Positions 10,348 to 21,555 of a stretch of DNA of 64,000 bases are shown piece after piece. The stretch spans positions 558,001 to 622,000 of the forward strand of contig JAQMWT010000314.1 of the NCBI GenBank assembly GCA_029834535.1, in the 5' to 3' direction. A program made the translations under genes and the position numbers. Origin of the DNA: Chrysophaeum taylorii (lineage: Eukaryota; Sar; Pelagophyceae; Pelagomonadales; Pelagomonadaceae). Position 1 is the stretch's first letter. Every line of letters begins with the position of its first letter. The notes beneath the pieces are model-generated. The model was given only the letters and a program-made list of their open reading frames with translations, was not told the DNA's origin and made no database searches.

Positions 10348-10697
10348 GTGAACTTACTGGGACCAGGTGAACTTACTGGGGTTTGAGATTGGGACTAGGT
10401 GAACTGAGTGACCAGGTGAAACTGGGACCAGGTGAACATACTGGGGTTTTTAGAGTAAAGGGCTTTTGCGTGCGGATCAAAGCAGCTTAGATTGGCGGAG
10501 GCGAGAGCTACGAGCTCAAAGGAGTTGGTGTGAGTTAGGTGAACTTGCTGACCAGGTGAACTTATACGAAACTTACTGGGACCAGACCTGAACTTACTGG
10601 GGTTAGAGATTGGGACTAGGTGAACTTACTGGCCTGCACTTGTCGACATTTAAAGACAAACAGACAAACAGACAGACAAACATCTGTCGATTAGTAG

Positions 10698-11966
10698 TTA
10701 TAAGATAAGATCTGAAAATGCATCAATTATAGCAGAGGGATAGTCAACCTGGACTAGCACGTTTTTAAAAGAGGATTGGTGCTCAGGTGAAAGTTGACGA
10801 AAGTAATTGAGCATTGGCGGTACGGTCTCGGAGGAAGTGGCATTAAGTTGGTGAGAGACATCATTAACGAAGCTTTCAATGAGCACATTAAGTAGCTCAT
10901 CAGGATTGGTCACTACACATGTTTTATCTTCAACGGACTGTAACAATGACCAAGCAACTACAAGAATCTCAAGATTTACACTCGAAATATAAGGCAGCTG
11001 TAACAAGAGAGGAGCATTGGCGTCAGGGTTGACGATGATTTTAGAAGCATCGACGTTAAAGCTCGCCATACATTGCATGAGCGCCTCTTTGAGCAATTTA
11101 TTGATAGCAATGGACTTTCCAAGGCGGAGAATGATAGCTCTCATGTGTGCAGCTGGGTCATTATAGCATGAAAGATGAAACGGTTGTCGACTGTTGCGAA
11201 TTAACGCTGTCCCGTGCAGTGACAGGTTACACATGACACGAATCAACAGAAAGAAGGGACGCGGTACGTCAAAACAATGCGAAGCGTGTTGTTCTGACGC
11301 GAGATGGTCTTCGATGATTTTAAGAATCTTGTCCGTTTTCAGCTCATCTTCAGTACATATTGCGAGTACAAGGGGTGTACCTGGCGCAATGGTTTTATTA
11401 TAACATCGGGTACAAGCCACATGTACTTTGATAACCCCTTTAATGGGTGGGTAGCGATGAAAGCGAATACCTTCATTGGGTGGTATGTTGGGCGCGTTCC
11501 GGATGCGCTTGGTCTTTACACATAGCAGAGAGCTCAAGAATTGGAGGTTGTCCACACAATTTGTTTTTTGTGCCTCCGTAAGCAGGTGTTGGATGGACTG
11601 ATGCCAACATTGAGGATCTTTAGGTGGTGGTAGTAAGAAATTGGGTGGCTGGGTGCCAAGTGAAAGAACATCTCCAAACATCATCGCCATAGCATCAAAT
11701 TTACAGTGCTTGAGCAAGAAGTATTCGGACTTTGCAGCATGCGATTTAGTTTGTTGTTGGACAGTTGCCTTAGGTGTCACGGGCGTGGACTGATTTCCTT
11801 GAGCAACCGACAGGTACGTTTGATGCTTCTGATTAGGAGAACTAGTTGGAGCAACGCCTGGATGTAATGCATTAAAAGGGGAGGATAATGATGACACACC
11901 ACCGCGGCCACGGTTCAGTACAGAATAACGTCGGCTCGCAGCATCCTTATTCTTGGTAGGGTTCAT
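10698..11966 (-). CDS. Element B: region X
   Basis: This open stretch of 422 codons lies downstream of pol. It starts MNPTKNKDAASRRYSVLNRG, continues with a Ser/Pro-rich low-complexity part, then a long helical region. Two CxxC-like positions occur around residues 185-190 (HVACTRCYNK). FHLSCYNDPAAHMRAIILRL matches the right part of A's region X (FQFPCDARSAGHIRATLIRI), which shows the region is shared by both elements. No known family is recognised. It is a fossil part of element B. Confidence 0.6.
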   Translation of the reverse strand: MNPTKNKDAASRRYSVLNRGRGGVSSLSSPFNALHPGVAPTSSPNQKHQTYLSVAQGNQSTPVTPKATVQQQTKSHAAKSEYFLLKHCKFDAMAMMFGDVLSLGTQPPNFLLPPPKDPQCWHQSIQHLLTEAQKTNCVDNLQFLSSLLCVKTKRIRNAPNIPPNEGIRFHRYPPIKGVIKVHVACTRCYNKTIAPGTPLVLAICTEDELKTDKILKIIEDHLASEQHASHCFDVPRPFFLLIRVMCNLSLHGTALIRNSRQPFHLSCYNDPAAHMRAIILRLGKSIAINKLLKEALMQCMASFNVDASKIIVNPDANAPLLLQLPYISSVNLEILVVAWSLLQSVEDKTCVVTNPDELLNVLIESFVNDVSHQLNATSSETVPPMLNYFRQLSPEHQSSFKNVLVQVDYPSAIIDAFSDLIL

Positions 11967-12219
11967 GTCATAGAGATCCCCGCATTGCGTATTTCATTTC
12001 ATTTCACATTTTAGCGAGACACGGTACTGTTGTATATAAGGGTTAGTTTAACATTTTTTCGCATGTAGTGAAGGGTAAGGGTCAACCATCTTGCTGAGCT
12101 ATGGGTTGTTGTAAGCCAAGTAACGTGCGGAATCTGCTAAAGAGCGGAGCTCCGAAGGGGTTAGTGAATCCGTCAGCGATGTTTTTGAGTACCGGAAACA
12201 TGATGTAGACGTATACGTT

Positions 12220-15200
12220 TTAACTGTACGTAATCGCGAGTACGGAACCAGCGTGTGCTGATAGCTTTAGCCTTAGTCGCACTGTCGGGATATTTGATAG
12301 ATGGATAGCAGAAGCAGAATCCCCAAGAATAGGGCTGTTACGTATGAGCGACGTGTCTGATGGGAGAGGGTTGTCATGAACATCATAATCTAATAGCAAG
12401 TCTTTCCCTGGAGGTTGGCGAAGATAGTAGTATGGGTTTATAGCGAATACCATTTCCGTTAACAATTTGCGTAACCAGACCACATCATCGGCACACATAT
12501 TAAGGGCGACAAGTTCACTCTCATGAGTAGAAGTAGCTGTGATAAGCTGTAATTTAGACTTCCAAGTGATGATAGAACCGAACAAAAAGATGGCGTAACC
12601 AGTTGTAAACTTGCGGTCTTGTTCATAAGAGGGTGCGTTATCGGCATCAACGAACGCGACCAATGGATCAAAGTTACCTGAATGGACTTGTTCTTTAGTG
12701 TAATCCAACATGGTTGACATATCAGTGCGATTGCCGATGAGAAGTCTAAGATGGTCCATTAGAGCGGAAGAGCCAGAGTAGTACCATAGTCGAAGATTGC
12801 GATTTTCGGGCTTGCGCAAGTAGCGGAGAGTTCCCGTTAGTACTCGAACATGCAGAAATGCTGGATTATGCATTCCTCGGGAACAACGACTAAGGCTTTG
12901 GGATAGGTCAGGGCGACAGGCCAACCGCACAAAAGTGAGCTTGCCAAGTAAGGTGGAGAAGGTGTGAAGATAAAACTTGTCCATATCAGAAGATGACTCT
13001 CCAGTTTTATAAGTGGTTGATGGTGACATCGGTGTAGAAGTAGGACGTAATTGCATCAAAATGGGATACTCTTCGAACAATGCATCAAGTTTAGCTTGAC
13101 AGTCAAGTGATATAGAGCCGTCAGTAGTGCGCGTTATGCGCATGCCTAAGAGAGTATGAACTTCTTCAAAGGTGTCGACTGAGTAGTCCTTTTTCAGGGC
13201 TTGCTGGAATTCACGACGTAGAGTTTCCGAAGTGCAAGTGACAACAACGTCATCCACTGAGAGCGTGCAAATTAAAAACGTAGCATCAGCTTGGACTTTA
13301 GCGTAAATGCAGGTATCTGTTCGAAAGCGTGTATAGCCTAATGAATCAAAGAAGCCATTTATGGTTTGATTCCAAAGGGCAGGACTCTGTCGTTATCCAC
13401 AAAGGGATTTAAGTAGTTTTGGGAGACGACGTCCTTGATATTTTGTATCTTCAGGATCGAGTAGGTAAATGCCTTGTGGCAATTTGACATAGACATGAGA
13501 GTCTATGGGAGCTTGAACGAAAGCGTTAGGTACATCAACGTGGTAGACTGGAAGTCGTAGATGAGCTGCGAGCGCCAGAACACAACGGATGCCAGTAAGC
13601 TGTGCCATAGGACTGAGTGTGTTAAAGAAATCTGTGCCCAGAGAGGCTAAGAATCCTCGTAGAACCAGGCGTGCCTTGTGCTTTAGATATTCACCTGCAG
13701 CATTGGTTTTTATACGTAGGACGAGGCAGGTGTCAATAGGTTTTGAGTTGACCATTGGCAACGCGAGTTTAAAGCAGCCAAACTTAACAATATCAAAAAT
13801 CTCTTTGGAGATAGCGGAGATATAGGCTTTACGATCAGCGTCTGAGAGACCTTTGAGGTAGTTCGACTCATATTCATCAATCTTGATATCTTTGTCTTGA
13901 ATTTTATATTCGTCCGGGCCAACAGTGCTGGGGTCTTGAGCCGTAGTAAGATGAATGATTGCGTAAGAGGCGACATTATCGTTAGTGTGAGCGTAATCGG
14001 GGTCTTCGACAAGTTGAACAACTAGTAGAACAGCATCTCCAAAGTGGGCCTCAATGTAATGCGATTGCACGGTGATGTACTCTTCGATGGCGGAGAGGTG
14101 AGGCTCGGAGGCACCATAAGGAGCGTCATTATGATCCAAAATGGAATGGGGTGTGAGCAAAGCATAAGCATATTGAGCGGGAGGAACTCGAAAAGCTTGA
14201 GCGTGTTCGGAAATGAGATGAACGAGAGCACGAGGAAGGTGAAAGTCTGCAAGGCTGACGTCGTCGCAGAAATGAACATGAGTGGCATCAGGCGATGGAT
14301 GGCTACGGCTCCTATGACACATAACGGAAGAAGATTGTGAAAGCGCTTGGTGAACATGGTGATGAAGGGATGGTGTAAGTTCCCCCTCTGGATGTATAGC
14401 CGTCCAGTGGATGCCATGGGCAAGATGAAGGGCGTGGAGGGTGGGATCGCAGAAAGTTATGTACTGCTTGGAGAGGTCATACTTGAAGTCGGCAAGCGTA
14501 CCACCAACTTGTTTATAAGCGGCAACAGTTGGCGAGGCAATACGAGTGAGAACGTCCTTGAGATGAGTCTTGCGACGAGGTTGAGGGTGATGAGGTCCAC
14601 GGGTGAGACGTAGGACATCCTGGGAATAGAGAGACCGATAAGAAGGCAAAAGGGGGAAAGTGTTGGAGGACACTTCAGACGTAGGAGGTGTGGAAACGGC
14701 GGGTGCAGACGCAGCTGGAGCACATGCGGGAGCGGGAGAGGGAGCATGGAGATGAGAAGAAGGAGTCCCCCTCTCGTGGTCAGTGTCGGTAGGCATAGCA
14801 TTCCCCCTCTGCGCCGCATCATTGGGGGTGCTGTGAACAGAGAAGGGAATGTCGGGTGAAGGTGCGGGAGGTGGATGTTGTTCATAATCAGGAGGTTTAG
14901 AAATAAGATGAGGGAAGGTAAGTTTAGAGGAGACACGGACTTGGCCGTTTTCAGGATTAGGGACAACATCGGCTAAATGATTAACATGGGGTTTTATTAA
15001 TGGGTTTATAACATTAGCACCACATAAGCAGACGTAAGGACGACAGCGAAGCTCATATTTATGAAATTCGTTAGGTTCCAAATGCAGGTAACAAACAGAG
15101 GCATAAGGTTTGAGGTAGGCCTGTTGGGGAACATTACATTAATCCAACAAAACATGTTGGGGGCTTAGGACTTTATTATAAATACGTTCGAGAGAAATGT

Positions 15201-16258
15201 TAGGAAGGAGAGTATACGATTGGACAGCATGTATAACAGCCCACGGGTAGTGTGGTGCCGGATCTGTTAGGGGGTGACCTTTATAGGGTACATTAAGCAT
15301 ATGCCGGAGTCGTGTAGACGCGGCAGTGGCTATGTGACCAACAGCGGCTTCTACTTCATGATTAAAGACATGTAAGTAAGGGGGGAACGCGGACATATTA
15401 ATACCGTGTTCAACACGAAAGGGAGTTGTAACATGCTGAGATAAATAGGGTTTAAAAGAATCACAATAAATTTGTTTTAGAGCAAAAGATGCGAACAAAT
15501 TCGAGGGCATTACAAAATTCGCTAGAATTGGTACTACGACAAAAGTGCACTAACAAAAATTTAGAAATGAGACATTCAAAGACAATGATATGGCGAAAGG
15601 ATCCCCATTCCGAAAGGACAGATACGTAACCGCCATCGCATGCCCAGGCTTCACCAGGTTGGAAATTTTTTTTCGAATGATGGTTGCTTGGTAAGATGAT
15701 GTGGATGAGGAAAACGTTTTTATGTATTATACAGTCCACACAGAACTTACGGTAGGGTACATCAGATGGGTGATGTCCTGGACTGGCAATAACAGAAACA
15801 GCTTTTATAGCTTGAGAATCACTAGAGTGATGGATGTTGTGAACGCTGGTAGCACGTTGCTGAGCAACTCGAAATGCGAGGGTGCCCCTGGCATGAACTT
15901 TTCTATCAAGGGATGCATGCTTCTCATGGTGCTGTCTTGGAGTTATAAGAGGAATGTGTCTCTCTTTAGTAGGAGATGATATATCTGCGGATGAAGTGTT
16001 AGAGAGGAAGACGTGAGCTACTGAATCGAGATGAAAAGGTGGAAGTTCGTGGTTAGAAGCAAGATTATCACAACATAAAAGACTTTTATTAGAAATGTAT
16101 AACATTGTAATGGAACTCTGGTGTAATATTAAGGATGTATCTGTAGGGAATATATTTGTGCAAAAGGTCGATCTGTAGTTTTTGGTTAGAGAAGCATGAT
16201 CAGGGTCAAAGTATGGTGATAACGTTAATTTACGCAAGTCATGGACAATATGACACAA
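12220..16258 (-). CDS. Element B: integrase-reverse transcriptase-RNase H region
   Basis: Read on the - strand, this region has the same order as pol of element A. The integrase blocks include WACDGGYVSVLSEWG and FNHEVEAAVGHI. The reverse transcriptase has VDVPNAFVQAPIDSHVYVKL and KSLCG. The RT-RNase H end has MDDVVVTCTSETLRREF, FVDADNAPSYEQDRK and STHESELVALN. Identity to A is moderate, so A and B are related but long separated. The region is broken in several places and is a fossil. Confidence 0.85.
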
Positions 16259-16276
16259 ATTTTTTTAAATGACATG

Positions 16277-18270
16277 ATAGGTTCCGGCCGGAATAGCATT
16301 AGCGATTATGTCACAGCATAGGTCCGGGGACAAAGACAAAAGAAAATTGATTTGGTACGCTGTGAAATTATTGGCGCGTGCCAATTCACGAGTTGAGTAA
16401 TGTCGAATGCGATCGAGTCGTGGATCGTACAGGATCATGTTAGCAAACCCGCGAATAGTAGGAGTGGGGGTGCCTCATGAATCCTGAGCCTTGCGAGGGC
16501 ATCCGCCCTCCCGGCGTAGGTTGGCACCTATTCGCCTCCCGGGCGGGCCGGTTGGCAGCCGGAACGTTCGCAGTGGGACGGGGTATGATGGCCGGGGGGC
16601 GAAGACGGAAGGTTATCGACGAGTTGATTGTCAGTCACATCGCGGTCTCCTCGTCGCATGGCGACAAGCTTGATGGTCACTCTCCGCCGACCGACCTTTC
16701 GGCGCTCCTCGTCCACAGGCCCGTGATTCCGGACTGGCTCCTGTCGGTCCGGCCTGGCTCCCATGCTCGGGAGAGGTCTGAAGTTAGTTAGTTAGTTAGG
16801 GGTGTATATAGAATGAACTTTGGCACCCATCTTCCTATCACTGGATGTGATGAAGCCAAGGTATCTGCTTTGAGACAGATGCATGTCACTTAAAGCAAAA
16901 ATTTTATCGATAAATTCGAGACGATTTTCCTGAGGGTAGAAAATGAAAGAATCGTGAAGCACAGGTGAAGTATAGGAAACCAGTGTTTGTACTAGACGAC
17001 GCGTGTCTTGATTTTCATTATTATGATTGTAGGCTTTACATAACCAAAGAAAACCGGTAACAGAAGTAAGAAAAGTGGTCTTATCGATTCCGGTGTCATG
17101 TGTTTGGAAGATGTAGGTTTCACCAGATGCATTTATATGTGCCTGGTATTTAGAAGAGGAGTTAGAAACTATAATGTCTCCACCTGTGTGTCTTCCACCA
17201 GTGATGTAAATGATGGAGGAAGTGGATGCTTTATTTAAGAATAACCTGTGAGATGGTTGGTTAGATTCGATAGTTGTAATACGAAAGGACACAGGTAGTG
17301 TGGTGGATTTTGGGAACAAGCGTCCCATTATGTTATAGAGGAGCACAAAGCTTTGAGTTCAATAGGAAATCTCATACAAGCAAGGGGCTTTCTTGAATTA
17401 GTCAAGAATCCTAAGCGGAAGTTAGAAATGCCCTCCATTTCATCTTGACTTGGATGTTCGACCGTTTTGCTAGATTGCAGACGAAGAAACAGCGTGGTTA
17501 AAGTTTCGAGCTCAGTCACTGTTAAGCGAACGGATCCTGTGCGACTGAAGGTGTTGTAAATTTTAGGTGTGGACACGAATGGCATGTCAGAGAAGACCTG
17601 CGTCCAAGGTTCGTCGACTATTAACTTGCGACTGATGGAGTTAGCATGATCTGCAATGTCCAGAAAGGAAGTGACTCGTTTGTTAGGCCAGGAAAGCAAA
17701 TCTAGATGGCCGGTGTTATATTTGCGCGCAACGAGGATCCATCTTTCTCTGGCTTGATAATCTCCACACAGATAGCATGGAAATCGGCCACATATATCCA
17801 CTGTATACTGCATCGTAGAGAAGATAAGATTAGCAACTCGAATGTGATCTTCATACGATGCGGAGTGTGGTGGCGTCATTTCCATGAAAAGAACAAGGGG
17901 CTTTAAAAGCTCAAGTACACTTAGAGCACTTGGAAACAAGGAGTCGTCCATATCACGCTCGAAAGTTGAAATGGATCTCCCGTTGATTATGTTGCGGTTG
18001 GTGCATGGAGATGTCAGTTCCACTATATCAGTATAATATCGTGCACGTTCAGTGTCCGATGCTCGATGTAGATATGTAAGAAACTTGGGTAGTGATGGGA
18101 AAACATCGATGGAATCACCAAAACGTCTTCGTAGCATGTGCGTGAGATTTTCGTCGCTCTCAACAAGAACTTTAACGTTGATGTTGATTTGCAAGTCATT
18201 AGAAACGCAAGCCAAGAAGGCAGGAGTGGACATCCCGGAGCAAAGTAGAGTTACAGTAGGTGTTCGTGAA
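16277..18270 (-). CDS. Element B: C5 cytosine methyltransferase-like region
   Basis: The - strand shows the same motif order as element A. LLCSGMSTPAFL is motif I-like and VLVESDE motif II-like. DIVELTSPCTNRN carries the Pro-Cys of motif IV (Cys near 18005). LFMEMTPP is motif VI-like and GDYQARERWILVARK motif VIII-like. Beyond a long variable part come STRELARANN (about 16385) and ANAIPAG (about 16285), matching motifs IX and X. These later motifs fit the family consensus (TRExARxQ, GNAVPP) better than those of A. It lies between the protease and integrase regions. A short retroposon at 16473-16798 interrupts it, and it is a broken fossil. Confidence 0.8.
16473..16798 (+). mobile_element. Short retroposon with TTAG tail, copy 2 (5'-truncated)
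   Basis: The 326-bp insert is flanked by 6-bp direct repeats GGGGTG at 16467-16472 and 16799-16804 and ends in TTAGTTAGTTAGTTA. It matches 1916-2236 with few differences but lacks the first 36 bases of copy 1, as expected for 5' truncation during retroposition. Relative to element B's genes it is antisense, whereas copy 1 is sense in element A. Confidence 0.75.
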
Positions 18271-18339
18271 CTTGGAGACGTAGTTACTGTGTGAAGTAAA
18301 CGTGTAGTAACCTTGCGTCATACGGTACGTGGGAAATGC

Positions 18340-19554
18340 TTACGTATGTAAGGCAACTGCGAATGCATTGACTCCAAGATGGTTTTGGGCCATGGGACGT
18401 AAATTACACGTTCCATGAGGGTGGAATATATATAGCTTTAGCATTTCGCGTTGTTCGTTAAAAGCACTTAGTCTGAACTGTAGTGAGCGAAGTTCTATTC
18501 TACGAGCTTTCGCTTGTTGTAGCGAATAAATTGGGAGACGAGGTAATGAATTGTTTAATCTAAACAAAGTAATCTTGACATTATCGCCAATTTTACTCTG
18601 GATAGATGATTGTCCTTTAAATTCAACCCCATAAAGATGTATACCAAGTTTATCTTCTCCCCATTGGGTCATGCTGATGATGTGCAGATCGGTATCGTTA
18701 TGGTCGTTTTGCTTGGGTAGGAAAAGCGCGACATCTAGCTTTACATATCCCACGTTCGGATGTTTTGGGAGAGCGGGAATGACGATTCTTATTATCATGG
18801 CATGTGTGATACTTTGAGTATCCGTGGCAGTCTGGATAGCGGGTGACAAGGACCCGGGTAGCTTAACGATGTGTATTGGATCAGCGTAACGTTCAAAGTT
18901 AATTACATGTTGAGAGGCACACGTGTCAGCATATCCTGGCGTAGTCATTAGCGGTAAATTGTACTCGTTGTACAGTTTAAGCATTGTTGCATAACAGGCA
19001 TGTGTCGAGCTTTGACCAAACACGTACTCTGTCATGAAACTTTGCGTTTGTTCGGAAGGCACAACGACGAGTATAAAGCCATTATTTAATTTCGGTAGCA
19101 ACACAGGGGGATCTGTACCATCCTCATTATCTTCGTTAGGTTGATTATTGGGGAGCTCGGAGTGCGAAGAAGTTTCCCGAGCTTGACGACGAACGATAGC
19201 ATTCTGGGCTTTAGCATTTATGTGCTGCAGTAGCGGCCGAGGAATGTTATCGATTTCATCATCTTTGATAGATAGAAAAGTATGAAACATTTTTTCTGTT
19301 TCAGCAGTCCCCCTCTGCTCCACATCACTGGGGGACGCTGCAGGAACAGAAGTTTCAGCTTGATACTTTTCTTCTATAACATGAGAGTCTTTATCGGCTT
19401 CTAGGAGGTTCGATATGGTGTTGGACATGGTATCAACTCGAGATAAGTATAGATGAACTTGAGTAGCTTCGTCAGGATCTAGAGACTGTGTCGAAGCTTG
19501 AGAAGCGGTTGTCCAAAGGGTACTCAGTAAGCTTTTCATTTCCCCCTGTACCAT
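18340..19554 (-). CDS. Element B: aspartic protease region
   Basis: The - strand reads GYADTCASQHVINF at about 18900-18942, which fits the retroelement protease active-site block (D-S/T-x-A-S-x-H) of Copia elements. It is followed by a beta-rich stretch and the LPRLPIYSLQQAK segment shared with element A. It lies between the Gag-like region and the methyltransferase-like region and is a fossil part. Confidence 0.65.
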   Translation of the reverse strand: MVQGEMKSLLSTLWTTASQASTQSLDPDEATQVHLYLSRVDTMSNTISNLLEADKDSHVIEEKYQAETSVPAASPSDVEQRGTAETEKMFHTFLSIKDDEIDNIPRPLLQHINAKAQNAIVRRQARETSSHSELPNNQPNEDNEDGTDPPVLLPKLNNGFILVVVPSEQTQSFMTEYVFGQSSTHACYATMLKLYNEYNLPLMTTPGYADTCASQHVINFERYADPIHIVKLPGSLSPAIQTATDTQSITHAMIIRIVIPALPKHPNVGYVKLDVALFLPKQNDHNDTDLHIISMTQWGEDKLGIHLYGVEFKGQSSIQSKIGDNVKITLFRLNNSLPRLPIYSLQQAKARRIELRSLQFRLSAFNEQREMLKLYIFHPHGTCNLRPMAQNHLGVNAFAVALHT

Positions 19555-21059
19555 TTAGAGTCGGTAGAGGGGTTCGGATTCGCTTCCTGTAGTTTACCAA
19601 ACAGGTGGCGAAGACGATCAACTTGATAAGTAGCCCGGTCCATAAGGGACATATTAGAACGTGAATTGCGATAAGAGGAGTGTGAGTAGACAGGACGATC
19701 GAAACTGGTCCCTTTGACGTTATAATTTGAAGGTGGACGATAGTACGACGTGTCACGAGGTGAAATTGTCGATGCTTTGTCTTTTGCATTACGAAGCTTA
19801 CGAGCGTTAAAACCAGACTGTCCAGCCACAGTAGCTAACAATGAGTAAGCATTGTTTAGAGGGTCATGGGATTGATGAATAGTATCCATCAATAATACCT
19901 TAGGTGGCTTGGTAGCGGTAGTACCAGGGATATATGGAATCCATGATGCGGGGTTATCCAAGCGTCGGTTAGAAGAAAATTTTGCCTCATTGTATATCTT
20001 TAACAAGAACTCTAATAACGGGCGAACATCGTTAGGATCAACTAGCTTTAACACTTCAGGATCATGAGTCGAGTTGTTCCCCGAGCGTGTCTCGTAGAGT
20101 TTACACCACTCCAATAAAGACTGAGAACAGCGCTCGTGATCAGAGGGATTAGCATATAGACGATGGATCTCCTCGTGAGCTTTAAGTGTGATTGTGGAAT
20201 CATTAAATTGGACTGATACTTCGTCATTATTTAATTGCTTTGCCTGAGTTTGGAAAGCAGGGAGTTGTTCGACAAATACATGAGCATACCAATTAACATT
20301 TAAGGACATTCGATTAAAATGAGATTTAAGCTGAGCGACATCAGTACATGACACTGTCTCATAGTAATGGTAAGCTAGAAGCATTACTGCATGTAGTTTG
20401 TTAGGATGTGCGGTAAACGCATAAATCTTCTTTAATTGTGGCCACATGGCGAGGGCAGGGCGTTCTTGTGATTCTAGATTGAAGAACGTGTACAGGAAAC
20501 CGGCGTAAGTTTCACTATGTTTAATCCAATCGGCATTAGAGAGACCTGTAAAAGACATGTTAGTTAGAGATGAGTCATACACAATTGATTTAGGGAATCG
20601 GGTATCTAATAAAGTGAGGACACGCTTAACATCCTCATTTAATTCGGGTCGAACAAGGTTGTATGACTCTTGGTAGTAAAGTCGTTCGAGATTATCTCGA
20701 ACATCGACTGATAGTTGATGGGAAGAATTAACGTGCCAAGTTTAGAGATGATCAGGCAAGGCATCTTCATTAGGTAAATGAAAGTCGTTTATTTTTTCAG
20801 CTTTCCATTGAGCGAAAATATCAACTTCCTGTTCGAGAAGTTGGTTATACTCCGGAGCATTCCGGGTGTAAGCGTCATACGAATCGAAGCAGAACAACGC
20901 GTCCACGTATGGGCTTGTCATATTTCTGCGAAGCATCTCAATTTGCAAGCTTACTTTCGTTGAGTTGTCTTGGAAGCGCAATCCATTGTTGAGTTTATCA
21001 ACAAGGATTTGTTCCTGCTTATAAATATCCGTAGTGGATATTGGTTTTAGTTTTGACAT
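19536..21059 (-). CDS. Element B: Gag-like region
   Basis: The first coding region after the 5' LTR leader, on the - strand, starts MSKLKPISTTDIYKQEQ. It continues as a mainly helical protein (LSNADWIKHSETYAGFLYTF, LKAHEEIHRLYANPSDHERC) and ends with an Arg/Ser/Tyr-rich tail. Position and character fit Gag, but I do not see a CCHC zinc knuckle. It is broken and treated as a fossil. Confidence 0.55.
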
Positions 21060-21555
21060 AGTCGTGACCTATTGAAAATAGGTTATAGGAGTGATAAAAC
21101 AATTTGACATGTTCGAATGAAGGGCTTCTAACATGGAGAGGGATATGTACAGTTCGCTATTTTAAGCGTGAGCATATATACAAGACCAAACAAATCATTA
21201 TGTCATTTAAGCATGACGATTTGAGACTGAAGAATGGATTAATTCTCGAGCAGACAGTCTTTTGTTGGGGAATAGACGAAAAAGAAAAACCCGTACAAGT
21301 TTCCGGGGCTTGTTTAGGAAATATTTTAATTTTATTGGTTTTATTGGCTATGCGATTGCATATGACCAGTGGCCGACCCAACTCGGTCACAAACCAAACT
21401 AACTGGTGGTCAAATACCGTCACACAACAGATATGTACAGTAGACCACCGCCAAACACATTGTCGCATTGTACTCGTAATCAGGCGTAAACTGATCACTC
21501 CATTATACGCACAACACAGTTGGGCTGACACACCTACGCACCTGGGCCCATAACC
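21060..21555 (-). other. Element B: untranslated leader between 5' LTR and gag
   Basis: About 500 bp without a supported gene lie between the LTR and the first methionine of the Gag-like region. The sequence next to the LTR on the - strand, GGTTATGGGCCCAGG, is where a primer-binding site would be expected. I cannot match it to a particular tRNA. Confidence 0.5.

Larger units (their letters stand above)
8672..10643. mobile_element. Large inverted repeat (foldback) made of two Helitron/PIF1-helicase-derived arms
   Basis: ACAAGTGCAGGCC at 8672-8684 is the inverted match of 10631-10643. The match continues inward to about 9587 on the left and 9676 on the right, giving arms of about 916 and 968 bp around a spacer of about 90 bp. 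Outer arm portions hold several spaced copies of a CAGTAAGTTCACCTGG-type repeat. Inner portions encode pieces of a PIF1/Helitron helicase in opposite directions. It lies between regions X and Y of element B, so it entered after or with B. I did not find convincing Helitron termini or a duplicated target. The unit could be a palindromic Helitron derivative or a foldback DNA transposon that captured helicase sequence. Confidence 0.75.

Noticed and set aside
16477-16791. Open frame of 104 codons (MNPEPCEG...) as a host gene
   Set aside because: It lies wholly inside the short retroposon and is repeated at 1921-2231; treated as part of the repeat.
21104-21553. Open frame of 149 codons on the + strand
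   Set aside because: It lies in the leader of element B on the wrong strand, with no recognisable domain.
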